Assembly: GCA_020064725.1 (NCBI GenBank)
Contig: JAGTWJ010000008.1
Span: 1,302,001 to 1,366,000, forward strand
DNA: 64,000 nt
Source: Drechslerella dactyloides
Taxonomy: Eukaryota > Ascomycota > Orbiliomycetes > Orbiliales > Orbiliaceae
Direction: 5' to 3'
Shown in pieces: positions 11,685-22,135 of the stretch (position 1 is its first letter; each line of letters starts with the position of its first letter). Both the position numbers and the translations under genes were made by a program. Under the pieces are notes generated by a model. It was not told where the DNA came from, ran no database searches, and saw only the letters and a list, made by a program, of their open reading frames with translations.

Positions 11685-13043
11685 CTTGCTGTTGAGCTCC
11701 AGGGAAGGCGTCTGACTTGTGAGACAAGACCTCCAATGAGGTGAATAAGGGCGAACTAAGAGGGGATGATTTAGATTTGCAATTTGTCGTCAACCCTTGA
11801 CGATCCGATAGAGCGACGACTCATGACCACGTCCAACAAGTTCCATTCTGAGTGTTGATCATGAAGAACAAATGTGTTTACTAGTAATTATACGTACGTA
11901 AACTAGTAGATATGAAGCTACTATCAAAGAATGCATATATTCGGATATCAATTATTCGCCAGTTAGGTTTTATTTAACCGAGGAAAGAAAACTACTTAAG
12001 TAAGTACAGTACTTATCTGTGGGCACTGCTCGGAAAACGAGATATATCGATACTATACTATGTGAGAATTGGCCTCATAACACATGAGTTTGTGGTATCA
12101 ATCTACTCAGCACAGGCTAGAACTGCTTGACTGGCGTCCGGGTGTAACTTCCAACTAGAGTAAGAAGCCCTGGTGACCGGGTCTCCTAGCCACCCGATGT
12201 GCCAGCCTGTCTGCTGGCTTGGCCGCAGCGGTTAGACGGCGCGAAATGCATCGCTTGGACACTGATATAACAATGACAGCTACTTTCGGATGCCCATAAC
12301 GTATAGGCATGAATCAAGCTATATAAGATAGGATGCAGCGTAGTATCCTGGGATCCTTGGATACCGAAAACAATGATAAGAAGATTGCCTCAAGTAACAA
12401 TAATCTACGGATTATAAACCTCGAGCCAGGCATATCTCATCAGAACAAGCTTAATAACTCGGTAACCGTAAAGCTTGTGTCATGTCAGCTGTACAATAGC
12501 TTTCCAGATTCCGTACGAGAGGACGACAAGCCCTAGATTAATTACTGGACCCGCCAGGGTGTATGTGATGCTAATCGGGCGTTTCATATGTTTTGACTCG
12601 TAAGACCAGTGGGTATGCAAAGGGTTCTGCACCGCGACTTGCGCGACCAAACTACAACATCTTTAACTTGCCTTGCTGAGCTCAGTCCTTAGTAAGTATA
12701 CACTGACTTACGTATGGACTTCCTAAAAAGTCTCGACAACCTAGCTACTACCTCCATTCGGGACAAATGAGTCCCCAGCTGCCCAATATGACGGCATGGG
12801 TGCAGCGGTCCGATGGCGCGCCGTTGCGACAATGCAGTCGTAATCCCTGTAGCAGTTTGATTTGACGATATCTCGCCCTCATATCGCGCTCAAACAATGA
12901 TTTGTTGATGGTTCTTTCATCCAGTCATGCGAACTACTTAAAGCTCATACGCTCAAAATACACCCTACTCGAAGAGTATGGCATAAAGAATCCGTCTGGA
13001 CAAGAACAAAATACAGTCTACGATATATGCACGAGGATTCAAC
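11685..13043. other. Intergenic region, no supported gene
   Basis: About 1.36 kb. A 67-codon frame at 12333-12536 has no recognisable feature and is not called. The final part is presumed to be the promoter and 5' leader of the gene at 13044. Confidence 0.55.
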
Positions 13044-13895
13044 ATGACCGTCACGAACGTCGCCTCCCTCCCGGACTTCAAACTCATCCCTTACTCCACA
13101 GCTTCACCCGATAGCGACACCGAAATCCTGCGCCCTGCTTCCTGGACGTACTGCGGCCCGCTTCTCCCCGTACCGCCCGCCGACCACGCGAGCGACAATC
13201 CGAATACCAACAACCTCTCGCTCCCGCCGTCCTACGAAGCCTGGGAGCACGCAACGTTCCACGGCAGCATCACGCCGTTACTACTCCCATTTCTACGATT
13301 CGCGCACGCCTTCCTCGCAGAAGCGGGCCTGACGCACTACTGGCTTACCATCCGCGCATCGCTGCCGACAGCCGACTATGATCTACCACGCTGGCACACC
13401 GACGACGATTTTTTCGCCAGAGACAGCGATAGCGATAGCGATACCAGTCCCGCAGATGTAACGAATACCGGTCGCACACAGTGGAAGCTGGCGACTACTC
13501 TTCTAGGTCCCGGCACCCTCTTTCTCGCTGACAGCGCCACCGGCCGCGCCACACAGGCCGCTGTCAAGTCTCACGTCCGCGATTCCACGCCACCGCACCC
13601 TTGTACGACCGTCGCCTGTCCCGGCTGCGCGGCGACAGCTGATACCGTCCGACGACAACTGGCAACGTCACTGCAGGACGCAAGCGTAACGCAGACGGGA
13701 GCGGGAGAATGCGCATTTTTCAAAGTTGGGAAGGACGTCGGCGCAGTTCACAGTGAGCCGTCGATGCGTGAGCAGCGGGTGTTTGTGAATGTGGTGCCGG
13801 GGCGGGAGGCGGAGCTGCGGGGCGTGATGCGGCGGTGGGGGATGGAGTTTCCGAGGGCGTGGAGCCTGCCGCCGGAGGGGATGCACGTACGGTAG
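13044..13895 (+). CDS. Conserved-looking hypothetical protein with an HxD...H...R pattern
   Basis: A single exon of 283 residues, starting at the ATG in ACATGACCG. I do not recognise a named family. The arrangement suggests a double-stranded beta-helix: RWHTDDDF holds His118-x-Asp120, KLATTLLGPGTLFL (148-161) resembles a core strand pair, and VGAVHSEPSMREQRVFVNVV has His236 and Arg245. His-x-Asp, a distal His and an Arg nine residues later is the metal and 2-oxoglutarate arrangement of Fe(II)/2OG oxygenases. GPGT followed by a VH-S/P turn also recalls DUF1826 proteins. An acidic SDSDSDT run (128-134) and a Cys pair (CPGC, 192-195) lie between. No signal peptide or membrane segment. An enzymatic role is inference from spacing only. 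Confidence 0.75.
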   Translation: MTVTNVASLPDFKLIPYSTASPDSDTEILRPASWTYCGPLLPVPPADHASDNPNTNNLSLPPSYEAWEHATFHGSITPLLLPFLRFAHAFLAEAGLTHYWLTIRASLPTADYDLPRWHTDDDFFARDSDSDSDTSPADVTNTGRTQWKLATTLLGPGTLFLADSATGRATQAAVKSHVRDSTPPHPCTTVACPGCAATADTVRRQLATSLQDASVTQTGAGECAFFKVGKDVGAVHSEPSMREQRVFVNVVPGREAELRGVMRRWGMEFPRAWSLPPEGMHVR

Positions 13896-14168
13896 TCGAC
13901 CATTCATATATACCATATACCAGATATGTTTATTTAGCCATTAGCCTTTTAATTAATCCTATTGCTGCGGCGAATCTACCTGAATTTGCCTGAACCCGAA
14001 AACCCACTCTACTTAATGCAACCATAATGATACAGCAATGCCAAAACCCCAAAAGCACATCCATCAACCGGCTGTTCGCACGACCGCAACATGCATCCGC
14101 ACCCACGTAAGGCCACCACCTCACCTCGAAGTTCGTTCGCATCCCATCCCAGCACGCAGGCCCATACA

Positions 14169-15104
14169 TCACAACGACAAACACTGTATAAGAAGATACG
14201 AAATCACCGACACAGCACACACCGTGAACATTATCAAAAACATCACCCACCCCCACTCGTCAAAGAGCTGCTGCGCCGACGGCGCCTGACTTTTCGCCGC
14301 CACGCCGTCCAGCGCGGTACCGCCCTTCGCGATAATTTCAGCCTGGTGTTCTTCCTCCTGCTCGTTGACCTCGTCCCAGTCGACGTCGTCGACCGTCTCC
14401 CAGGACCCGTCGGACTCTGCAGAGACGGTGTAGAAGGCGTGGTCCGCCGCCATGATGCGGTGCGGGGTGCCAGCGATATAGAGCAGTCCTTGCGGGAAGG
14501 CGGCGAAGGTCGGCTCGCCAGGTTTGACGGGGTAGCGGGAGGTAGCGGCCGTGGGGTTCATGTGGATTTTGACAATCTTGCGGAGAAAGACGCTTGTGGT
14601 GGTCGTCGTAGGGCCCAGATTGTCGGTCGTGGAGATCGTGGAGGAAGAGGTGCGTTTTTTAGTTGCTTCCGGCGGTGCGGTCGTGGGCGGGTTTGTTTGC
14701 GGTCCCGATTCCAACGGCGGTGCGAGAGGCAGTCCTGACGAGTCCGGGTCGATGTCCACGAGCGGAGGGGCCGGTGGCGGCACCATCTCTACCGGCGTCT
14801 GCGTCTGCGACGGCGCGTCGAGATGCACTGCCAGTGAGCTTTGAGTAGTTATCGCCCTCGGTACCATATCGCCGTCGCCCGCTTCGTAGTCGATGTCGGT
14901 GAATACATCCGCAGATGCCATCTCCTTGAGGACCTGTTGGTCTCGGTTTGCCAGCATATCCGTGATGTCACCACCATCGATACAATCGAGACAGCTGCGC
15001 TCGATCCATCCAGATCCGTAGCCTACTGTCAGCGCACATTCCCGCGCGTGAACGATGAGAATGGCAGCGCACAGGACGCCCGAGAGGGCAAGAAGACGTT
15101 TCAT
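14169..15104 (-). CDS. Putative type I membrane or secreted hypothetical protein
   Basis: A single exon of 311 residues. The N-terminus MKRLLALSGVLCAAILIVHA is a clear signal peptide. It is followed by a short Cys-containing part (CLDCIDGGD), a long Pro/Thr/Ser-rich stretch (about 95-170) with strings of T that look O-glycosylated, a small ordered-looking region (AFPQGLLYIAGTPHRIMAADHAFYT, about 203-227), an acidic segment and one hydrophobic helix at about 284-306 (MFLIMFTVCAVSVISYLLI). This is the topology of a single-pass surface protein. I do not recognise the family. The gene lies tail to tail with the HxD-type gene, about 270 bp away. Confidence 0.75.
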   Translation of the reverse strand: MKRLLALSGVLCAAILIVHARECALTVGYGSGWIERSCLDCIDGGDITDMLANRDQQVLKEMASADVFTDIDYEAGDGDMVPRAITTQSSLAVHLDAPSQTQTPVEMVPPPAPPLVDIDPDSSGLPLAPPLESGPQTNPPTTAPPEATKKRTSSSTISTTDNLGPTTTTTSVFLRKIVKIHMNPTAATSRYPVKPGEPTFAAFPQGLLYIAGTPHRIMAADHAFYTVSAESDGSWETVDDVDWDEVNEQEEEHQAEIIAKGGTALDGVAAKSQAPSAQQLFDEWGWVMFLIMFTVCAVSVISYLLIQCLSL

Positions 15105-15662
15105 CGTGGAGATTTAATATTTTTGCCTGCTGTGATGCAGTGTAGCAGGTAAGGTCTGTTTAGATAGAGATGGAGGATATTGGACTGAGACGGAGGAAAG
15201 GTTTGTCTCGATGGTGGCGGCATGGCAGGCGACTATAACAGTTATTTATTGCACCCGGGCTGTATATTCGTCCGCAAGGCCTTAAGGGCACGACTGATGG
15301 GCGGCGTATCGTGCTCGATCGTTGAGATGCGTTACCCGCGTGGCATTTCCATTTACGGCAATCCAGCGGCAGTGTTGCATTTTGTGCGTTGCGCGACGTA
15401 TGTGAGCCTGGGGACGACTTCGAGTTTGAGACCTGGCCCGAACTCTGAGAAAGTCTGAGAGGGATACCTCAGCCTGAGAGAGTTCGCGACTGTACACACT
15501 GTACGCCAGATGGGATACTTTGTCTTCGAACCAAGTTGTCTCCAGCCAGGCCAAATATTTAAGCATGGGAGACCCCACGCACCACCATCCGCATTCCTTC
15601 TCACGACATTCATCACCAGCCAGTACTATAGAGACATCGATCGATAGCTATAGGCCGCCGTC
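15105..15662. other. Divergent intergenic region (promoters)
   Basis: 558 bp between the minus-strand membrane-protein gene and the plus-strand paralog 1 gene, so it must hold both promoters. No particular box stands out and the small frames here show no domain. Confidence 0.5.
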
Positions 15663-16541
15663 ATGGCGCCGTACACCAGCAATAGAAGCACGGAGTATCT
15701 GTGCGCCGAAGATGGCTACCCAGCCGCCGGGTCCTTCGTCTGGCTGAACATCCCCGACAACAGTTATGCCCCCCAACCGGGCCAGGCAGCTTCCTCCCTC
15801 TCGCCGTCGACGGTGAACAGTTCCATGATAGGCGCATTCAACCAGAACACCAAGCCCCATCTCGCCCTCGTCTCCCACAGCAAACGAATCGACATGGGCG
15901 TCAGACTCTCGGTGTACCTCGTCCTGACACTCAGCAAGCGGCCCTCATCCGCGGGGGCTAAACAGGTATCGGAACTGTCGCAGCGCCTCCTGTTGCCGTT
16001 GCCGCACGTCCGACGGGACCACATGGGCGGCGTCGTCTCCATGAACTCGGGGTACCGTGCCGCGGCCACCCCGGAGGTATTCGACTGGGAGCTCGACTGT
16101 GGGGAGTGGCTCCACCACAATCCGGCCTGGCTTTGGGTCAAACCTTTCATCTTCGAGCTTCGCGAGGATGACCAGGTGATACCACCATATCTATTACTCT
16201 CTTTCAAGTCCGCATGCTGATATCGTTTGCGTTCCCGATAGTATTTCACACTCAACCCACCGGCTGCCGTTCCGCTTGGCGAATTAGGCCGGATATGCGC
16301 TTACGCACAAAAGCTCTACGCATCTAACAGCGATCGACGCAAGAACCGACGCAAGAAGAGCAAAAACCAGAAGCATAAAGACAATTCTACGGACAAGGAC
16401 GACGACGCCGATTTCCTCCTCGCTACCGTGCTCCAGACAAAGCTACGACTGGGCGCTGCTCACTACAACCTGGCCAATCCCGACGACGCGCGCGCGTTTG
16501 ACAGAGACGAGCGAATTCGAGCCTGGCTGAACGGCTTGTGA
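15663..16541 (+). CDS. Hypothetical protein, paralog 1 of an unrecognised family
   Basis: Two exons, 15663-16175 and 16242-16541, give 270 residues. The intron is 66 bp (GTGATA donor, ATAG acceptor) and lies between codons. I do not recognise a named domain. The protein shares a block with the gene at 31547-32420: PAAGSFVWLNIP near the start, RLLLPLPHV, LDCGEWLHHNPAWLW and FELR just before the intron. The second exon starts YFTLNPPAA and carries a strongly basic, NLS-like run (RRKNRRKKSKNQKHK) and an acidic run. It ends in RIRAWLNGL. No signal peptide or membrane segment is present, so a cytosolic or nuclear protein is inferred. Intron position and phase are the same in both paralogs, which supports both models. 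Confidence 0.78.
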
Positions 16542-16894
16542 TATGGAGGAAATCTTGCTGGAAAACCCAACTTTGATCTTGTAGCATTTTGTGTCGCTTG
16601 GCCGCCTGTCATTTCCCCGGAATGTGTAATATATCTTTACCGGTCATAACGTATGTTACGTAGATTCGTAGATTTTGATAGTAATGCTTAATATATTTTA
16701 TAGAACGTTAAAATACCCTAGTATAGCTACACGCCGAACAAACAAAAAATATCATGACACCAACGATCCGTAAAGGTATATCCAACCCGTTATCGTGAAA
16801 CACCAATTTTCATCTCCAGGTCTACTACGCCAGTGACACCCGAGGCATGGCGAAAGCTTGCTAGGACCAGCCAGCCAACCGACTGCCAGCCACC
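16542..16894. other. Short convergent intergenic region
   Basis: 353 bp between the 3' ends of paralog 1 (+) and PARP (-). It should hold both 3' UTRs and polyadenylation signals. Nothing else is seen. Confidence 0.5.
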
Positions 16895-19366
16895 TCAATG
16901 GAAGTCGACGTAGAATAGATACCGCAGCTTAATCTGCGCCGTCGAGTAACAAATATACTACACCAAAAACACACTCGTTAGCATGACCGCCACCTTTCTA
17001 TCATCTGAACAAAGAACAGTGTGAAACTCACCTCATTGTACTGCAGATACGCCCCCGCGACACCCGAATCGCCAATCGGCACTTCGGGATTCGGCATCTT
17101 CACCCCCTTCAAGTTCGGATGGACCTCGCCCGCATCCATCCACGCCCCCGGCGCCGTGTTACCCATCCCGAACGTCGACAGGCAGGCATTCTTCTTCGCG
17201 TTCTCCGCGGCATGGTAATCCGCCTGCGTCAGCTCCAACATCGGATCACCGAGCTGAGCCTCGCACAGCAGCATGAGACCCATGTTGCCGGAAATGGACG
17301 GCACGCAGTATCCGGCGGACTTTGTCGAAATGTCGGCGAGATAGACACCCTTGCCAAACATGTACCCGTTGACGGGGGCCTCGGGCGGCGCGATGCGGAG
17401 ACCCTGGGAGAGGATACCGGCAAAGTTCGTCGCGCGGGAGCCGTGCCAGAGCAGGCGGCGGTTGTCGGAGTCGAAACTGTCGTATTTTTCCTTCGCGTAC
17501 GTTTCCTTCTCGCCTTGCCGTTCGATGCGGAAGATGTGGACGACGCGCGCGCGCATGTGGTAGTGGGTGTGGCCGTGGGTTTTGTGGAAGTAGTCGCGCA
17601 GCGTGGTGTATTCGGAGCCCTCCGGGTCCAGCGGGGTGGTTTCGCGCAGGCCGAGGGAGGCGAATTGCTTGTCGAGCGGGTGGATGCGGTTGCCGTTCTC
17701 GTCTTCGGCGTATTCGACGTCCTTCATGATCTTTTCAGCGATCGCCATGTCGCCGAGGGATTGGACGAGGTCCATCTCGGCTTTGAGCTGCCGGTCGCTG
17801 TTGATGACGCGGGGACGGTCGCGGCCGAAGCTGTGAGGGATGATGGAGTAGTATCTGTTGGTGAGCATTTCAAAGACGTCGCTTGAAGCCCTGGAGTCGA
17901 GAGCCTCGGAAATGGCCTTGAGCTGGTTGTAGCCTTGGAGGATGGTGTTCTTGTTGAGGCGGCCAAGCGGCAGCTTTTTCGAGTCGTAGTTGAGGTTGGC
18001 CATGCTCTCCTGCATGAATTGCTTGTTGAAGATGAGGTGTACGATGGTTTGGGTCTCGGCGGGGAGCTTGGATTCGATGGTCTCGTCGGGCTCATCCTTG
18101 GGCTTCTTTTCTTCATCGGGCGGTGCGTAGTCCTTCTCGAGGTAGGTGTACTTGCCGGGCCTGTTGGCATTGAGGCGCTCTTCCCAGATGACGCCGGTCT
18201 TGTCCTTGAACTTCTTGTTGAATTCCTTCATCGCGACGGCGAAGGCGAGGTTGTCCATGCATTTGGTCTGGCCGCCCTCGCCGACGCGGCCCCAGCGTGT
18301 CCAGACGGCGAAGGTGGCGCCCTTCTTGAGCAGCTGGAGGATGTAGAACTTGTTGTTATTGTCGCGGATGTTGGTCTGGTTCAGCGAGGCGTCGTACTTG
18401 ACGTGGTCGTCGTCCTCGTAGACCTCGTACGCGACACGCTTCAGCCAGCCTGTAGCAATCGGCGTTAGATATGGATGATGGATCAACGAAGATGCGACGG
18501 GCAAACCTACACAACTCGTCGACCGGCGCCTTGTAGGTCTTCTGGCGTTCGCGCTCAAGGACCTCCTCGGAAGTAGGAGGCTCCGGCACTTCTTCTTCCT
18601 CTTCCTCGTCGTCGTCTTCCATCTCCTCGTCTTCATCTTCAGACTCGACCTTCTTGCCTTTCCGCTTCTTGGCAGCGGGTGCTTTGGCTTTCGGAGCGGC
18701 AGCAGCCTTAGCCTTACCCTTGCCCTTGGCAGCTTTCTTGTCGTCGGCGGCTTCTTCCTCTTCCTCTTCCTCGTCGTCAGCAGCCTTGCGACCACGCTTC
18801 TTGCCGGTGATGGTGGCGGTCTGGGAAGCTGACGCGGCGGCTTTCGATGTGGATGCTTTGGAGGACGATCTGGACGCCTTTGCCGGGGCGGGTGGCGCAG
18901 CGAGGTCGTATTTGCTCTCGGGCTGTTTCTTCTTCTTCGATACCGAGTCTTGCAGCCTGTTGATTTTATGTCAGACAATGACGCCACATTACGATGACGG
19001 AATACGTGCGTACCAGTCAATTGACACGATTGGAAGGCCGTTTGCAGTAGCCGCAATTACTAGACGACGGGACAAGCATGAGCAATTGATCCAAGCTTTA
19101 GGTATGACGTAATCGCGTGATATAATCACCTTTGGCGTTCTTCTTCTGAAAGTCCTCGGGCGTGGTGATGAGGTGGGTGACGGCCTTGGTGACCGAGGAC
19201 TTGACGGTGCCGCCGGCGTTGCTTATCAGGACTTCGACATCCTCTGCAGACGTACTCGCACGTTAGAACGGCCAATTGACATGATTGAATGCATTGAGAT
19301 CTCACTTTTGGTCATGTTGTCAAATGTGCCGCTGAGGGCGAAGACGAGATTGTCCAGCGGAGCCAT
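16895..19366 (-). CDS. prpA: Poly(ADP-ribose) polymerase (BRCT-WGR-PARP)
   Basis: Six exons on the minus strand (19366-19306, 19243-19130, 19059-19014, 18956-18511, 18449-17032, 16957-16895) give 715 residues; all introns are 57-74 bp. Order: an N-terminal BRCT domain (about 1-80: DNLVFALSG ... GGTVKSSVTKAVTHLITT ... GLPIVSIDW), a long Lys/Glu-rich linker with NLS-like KKRGRK and KKRKGKK, a WGR domain (WTRWGRVG, about 240-330), the helical regulatory domain (LPLGRLNKNTILQGY), and the catalytic domain. The H-Y-E triad is intact: His558 in LLWHGSR, Tyr592 in GVYLAD and Glu695 in YLQYNE. The last intron falls directly after the Glu codon. The enzyme transfers ADP-ribose from NAD+ to proteins in DNA-damage signalling in the nucleus. 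The layout matches fungal PrpA/NPO, with no zinc fingers; the symbol is by analogy. Confidence 0.95.
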
Positions 19367-20384
19367 CGCGGCGGAGGAGCGAATCGACGACTAGGAGCGC
19401 CTGATGTATCTATGCGTGATATACAAAGATGACAGTGAAAGACGGAGCGATCGCGACTGGCAATTGGCGGTAGTATGAAGTATGATACAAGAAGATGGTG
19501 CTTTTGTATCGGAAGCAGGCTACGGAGAACGGACTTGATATTCGAGCGCCGAAGCTGGGGATTTAAACAAATCCGGCGCCATACCGCATCATCCAAAAGC
19601 GCAGAGTCACAGCTCCACCAGCGGTTCCACCATGACCGAATTCTGGGATGCATGGATGGACCTGCTCCTTTTCCATCCATCCACTCAGGCCATGACGACT
19701 ATCGCGACACGACACGAAGGACAATGTCAATCCGGGGGGGTTCTGCCTGCGCATACTTTCGCTCTGAGTCAGTGAAGGCCAGTCGGAGGCTGGACGCGAA
19801 CAGGGGCCGCCGCATTGAGACAAACGATGACTCGACGGCGCCAGCAGCACACGAGTTCACCTGACAGCATCGACAGTCGTGTCCGGGTGGAGTCATCGCA
19901 GGAATGCCCTGACGCGATGACTGGCCCATCTCGATACCCTATTAGGCATCATCCGCGATACATGGGCACCTTCCAGCCACCGCGATGAGGTTCTGGCGGG
20001 ACGTCGTTTGGCAGGGCCCGCTTAGCTAAGCGGCGGAGGTGCGGCGGGGCGGCAACACACGCGCAACGCACGAGTTCCGGTCAACGTGTTCACAAGTCGC
20101 CGCTGACCGCCACGACGTTCTCGCAGCCTGCGCCAGGTCCCCTCGAGCCCGTCCGTCTTCTGCATTCCGTTCAAGCAGGTCCAAGAGCGCCCCTCTGCGA
20201 CCTCCACTCCCGTCTCGCGATAGGCCGGCCGTCCCTCGAGCATCCTCTGCACAATTGGCCGACGTCGCGCTTCTGGTGCTGCTGCCGCTGCTCAAGCTCG
20301 CAAGCTCTCCTCGACCGCTTCTCTTCGCGCCCGCCCGGGCTACCTCATTCCTCACCTCCTCCCCTCACACGACCGCCTCCAGCC
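19367..20384. promoter_or_regulatory. Divergent promoter region between PARP and the ER DnaJ gene
   Basis: About 1.0 kb separates the two start codons, which face away from each other. The half next to the chaperone (20.0-20.38 kb) is very GC- and pyrimidine-rich, as in leaders of strongly expressed fungal genes. Several open frames cross it on both strands but carry no domain and look compositional. Confidence 0.5.
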
Positions 20385-21693
20385 ATGCGGGTAGCACGGC
20401 TCCTCCTCCTCTTCCTGCCGGTCCTGGCTGCCGCCGCGCCAGACTTCTACAATGTTCGTCCAATTTGCATGTTCCTAGTTATGCGCCGCGACAGCTGCTG
20501 ACTTGTCGACCTCTCACAGATCCTAGGTGTCGACCGCGATGCATCCGACAGAGAGCTCAAGCGAGCCTACAAGCAGCTCTCCAAGAAATACCACCCCGAC
20601 AAGAACCCGTACGTCCCGCGCATTCCCCATCCTTCTCAGCTCCTCAACCCACTAACACGTAACATACAGCGACAACAAGGATGCGCATCAAAAATTCATC
20701 GAGCTAGCCGAGGCATACGAAGCCCTCTCGAACAAGGAGTCCCGCGACGTCTACGACAAGTACGGCTACGACGGCTACAAGCAGCACCAGCAAGGCGGCC
20801 ACGGCGGGGCCCAGCACCACGACCCCTTCGACGTCTTCTCCCGCTTCTTCGGCGGCGGCGGCCACGCGGGTCACGGCCACGGCCAGCGCCGCGGGCACAA
20901 CATGGAAGCCAAGGTCCACGTGCCCCTCTCCGACTTCTACAACGGCAACAGCATCCAATTCACCGTCACCAAGCAGCAGATCTGCGAGGAGTGCGAGGGC
21001 TCCGGCTCCGCGGACGGCAAGGTCGAGAAATGCGACGCATGCGACGGCCGCGGCGTCCGCATCATCAAGCAGATGCTCGCCCCTGGCATCTTCCAGCAAA
21101 TGCAGACCGTCTGCGACCGCTGCGGCGGCAGGGGCAGCAAGGTCAAGAACCCCTGTAAAGTCTGCCAGGGCCACCGCGTCGTCAAGAAACCCGTCACCCA
21201 CCACGTCGACGTCGACCGCGGCGTGATGAACGGCATGCGCGTCAGCTTTGAGAACGAAGCCGACGAATCCCCTGACTGGGTCGCCGGCGACCTGATCGTC
21301 CAGCTCGACGAGGCCCCGCCGGACGCCGTCAAGAACACGGAAAACCTCGACGGCTGGTTCTTCCGTCGCCGCGGCAAGGACCTCCTCCACAGCGAGGTGC
21401 TGAGTCTGCGCGAGGCGCTGTTCGGCGGGTGGAGCCGCAACCTGACGCATCTGGACGGCCACGAGGTGCGGTTGGGCCGCAAGAAGGGCGTGACGGTGCA
21501 GCCGGGCCACGTGGACGTGATCAAGGGCGAGGGCATGCCGATATGGCGGGAAGACTCCTACGGCGATCTGCTCGTCGAGTACACGGTCGTCCTGCCGGAC
21601 CAGATGGCCGGCGGGATGCGCGGGGACCTGGAGGCCGTGTTCGAAAAGTACCGGACGAAGAAGAATATACCCGGCGCCAAGGACGAGCTGTAG
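20385..21693 (+). CDS. scj1: ER-lumenal DnaJ/Hsp40 co-chaperone (Scj1-like) with KDEL
   Basis: Three exons, 20385-20453, 20520-20608 and 20670-21693, give 393 residues. A signal peptide (MRVARLLLLFLPVLAAAA) leads straight into a J domain (about 20-87) with His48-Pro-Asp, the motif that stimulates the Hsp70 ATPase. A Gly/His/Phe-rich linker follows (95-128). Then come four CxxCxGxx zinc motifs at 158-221 (CEECEGSG, CDACDGRG, CDRCGGRG, CKVCQGHR) and the substrate-binding C-terminal domains. The protein ends in KDEL, the ER retrieval signal. This is the type I J-protein that serves BiP in folding and ER-associated degradation. The first intron has an unusual GTTCGT donor, but the join FYN-ILGVDRDAS is exact. 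The symbol is by analogy with yeast SCJ1. Confidence 0.95.
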
Positions 21694-22135
21694 GATGGCT
21701 TTCCGTGCGTGGCCGTGCTGATGCGGCGGTGGCCCGGGCAGTCGCTGCTACGGATGGTGTGGAACAAGACGTCGTGGTTGGTATGTGTGATTGCGCATAA
21801 CCGGATCGCTGGCTGAATTAATTGTAAGGCAGCGGTCGCGGATTGGCATTTTCATCGTTTGAACGACTTTTATATCATCAGTCATGGGTGAGGGCTTTGG
21901 TTTTTTTTTGTTGGCCTCGAGGCTCGTTTTTGGTTTTTCATCGGCGTTGGTTTTCGTATATTGTATCATTTACAGCCGTCGGTCATATAGTGAGATACAG
22001 TACATAGAATAGTTGTGGTGAATGCATGCATTCCGGCATCTTCTCATGCCTGAGTATATATATACAAGTACATATACAGGTCGAAAGCCATGCCGAGTTA
22101 TACGGCTCGTTCGGGTATCGGTGGTATGTTACATA
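21694..22135. other. Convergent intergenic region
   Basis: 442 bp between the 3' ends of the DnaJ gene (+) and the TFIIIC-like gene (-). Contains only presumed 3' UTRs. Confidence 0.5.

Noticed and set aside
14091..14738. 215-codon plus-strand frame
   Set aside because: Antisense of the membrane protein gene, which has a signal peptide and a C-terminal helix in a convincing order.
17119..17886. 255-codon open frame on the plus strand
   Set aside because: Antisense of the PARP catalytic and regulatory domains, low-complexity Val/Asp/Gly composition, no domain.
20704..21510. 268-codon open frame on the minus strand
   Set aside because: It is the exact antisense of the ER DnaJ gene, whose J domain, zinc motifs and KDEL are unmistakable; GC-rich codon use on one strand keeps the other open.
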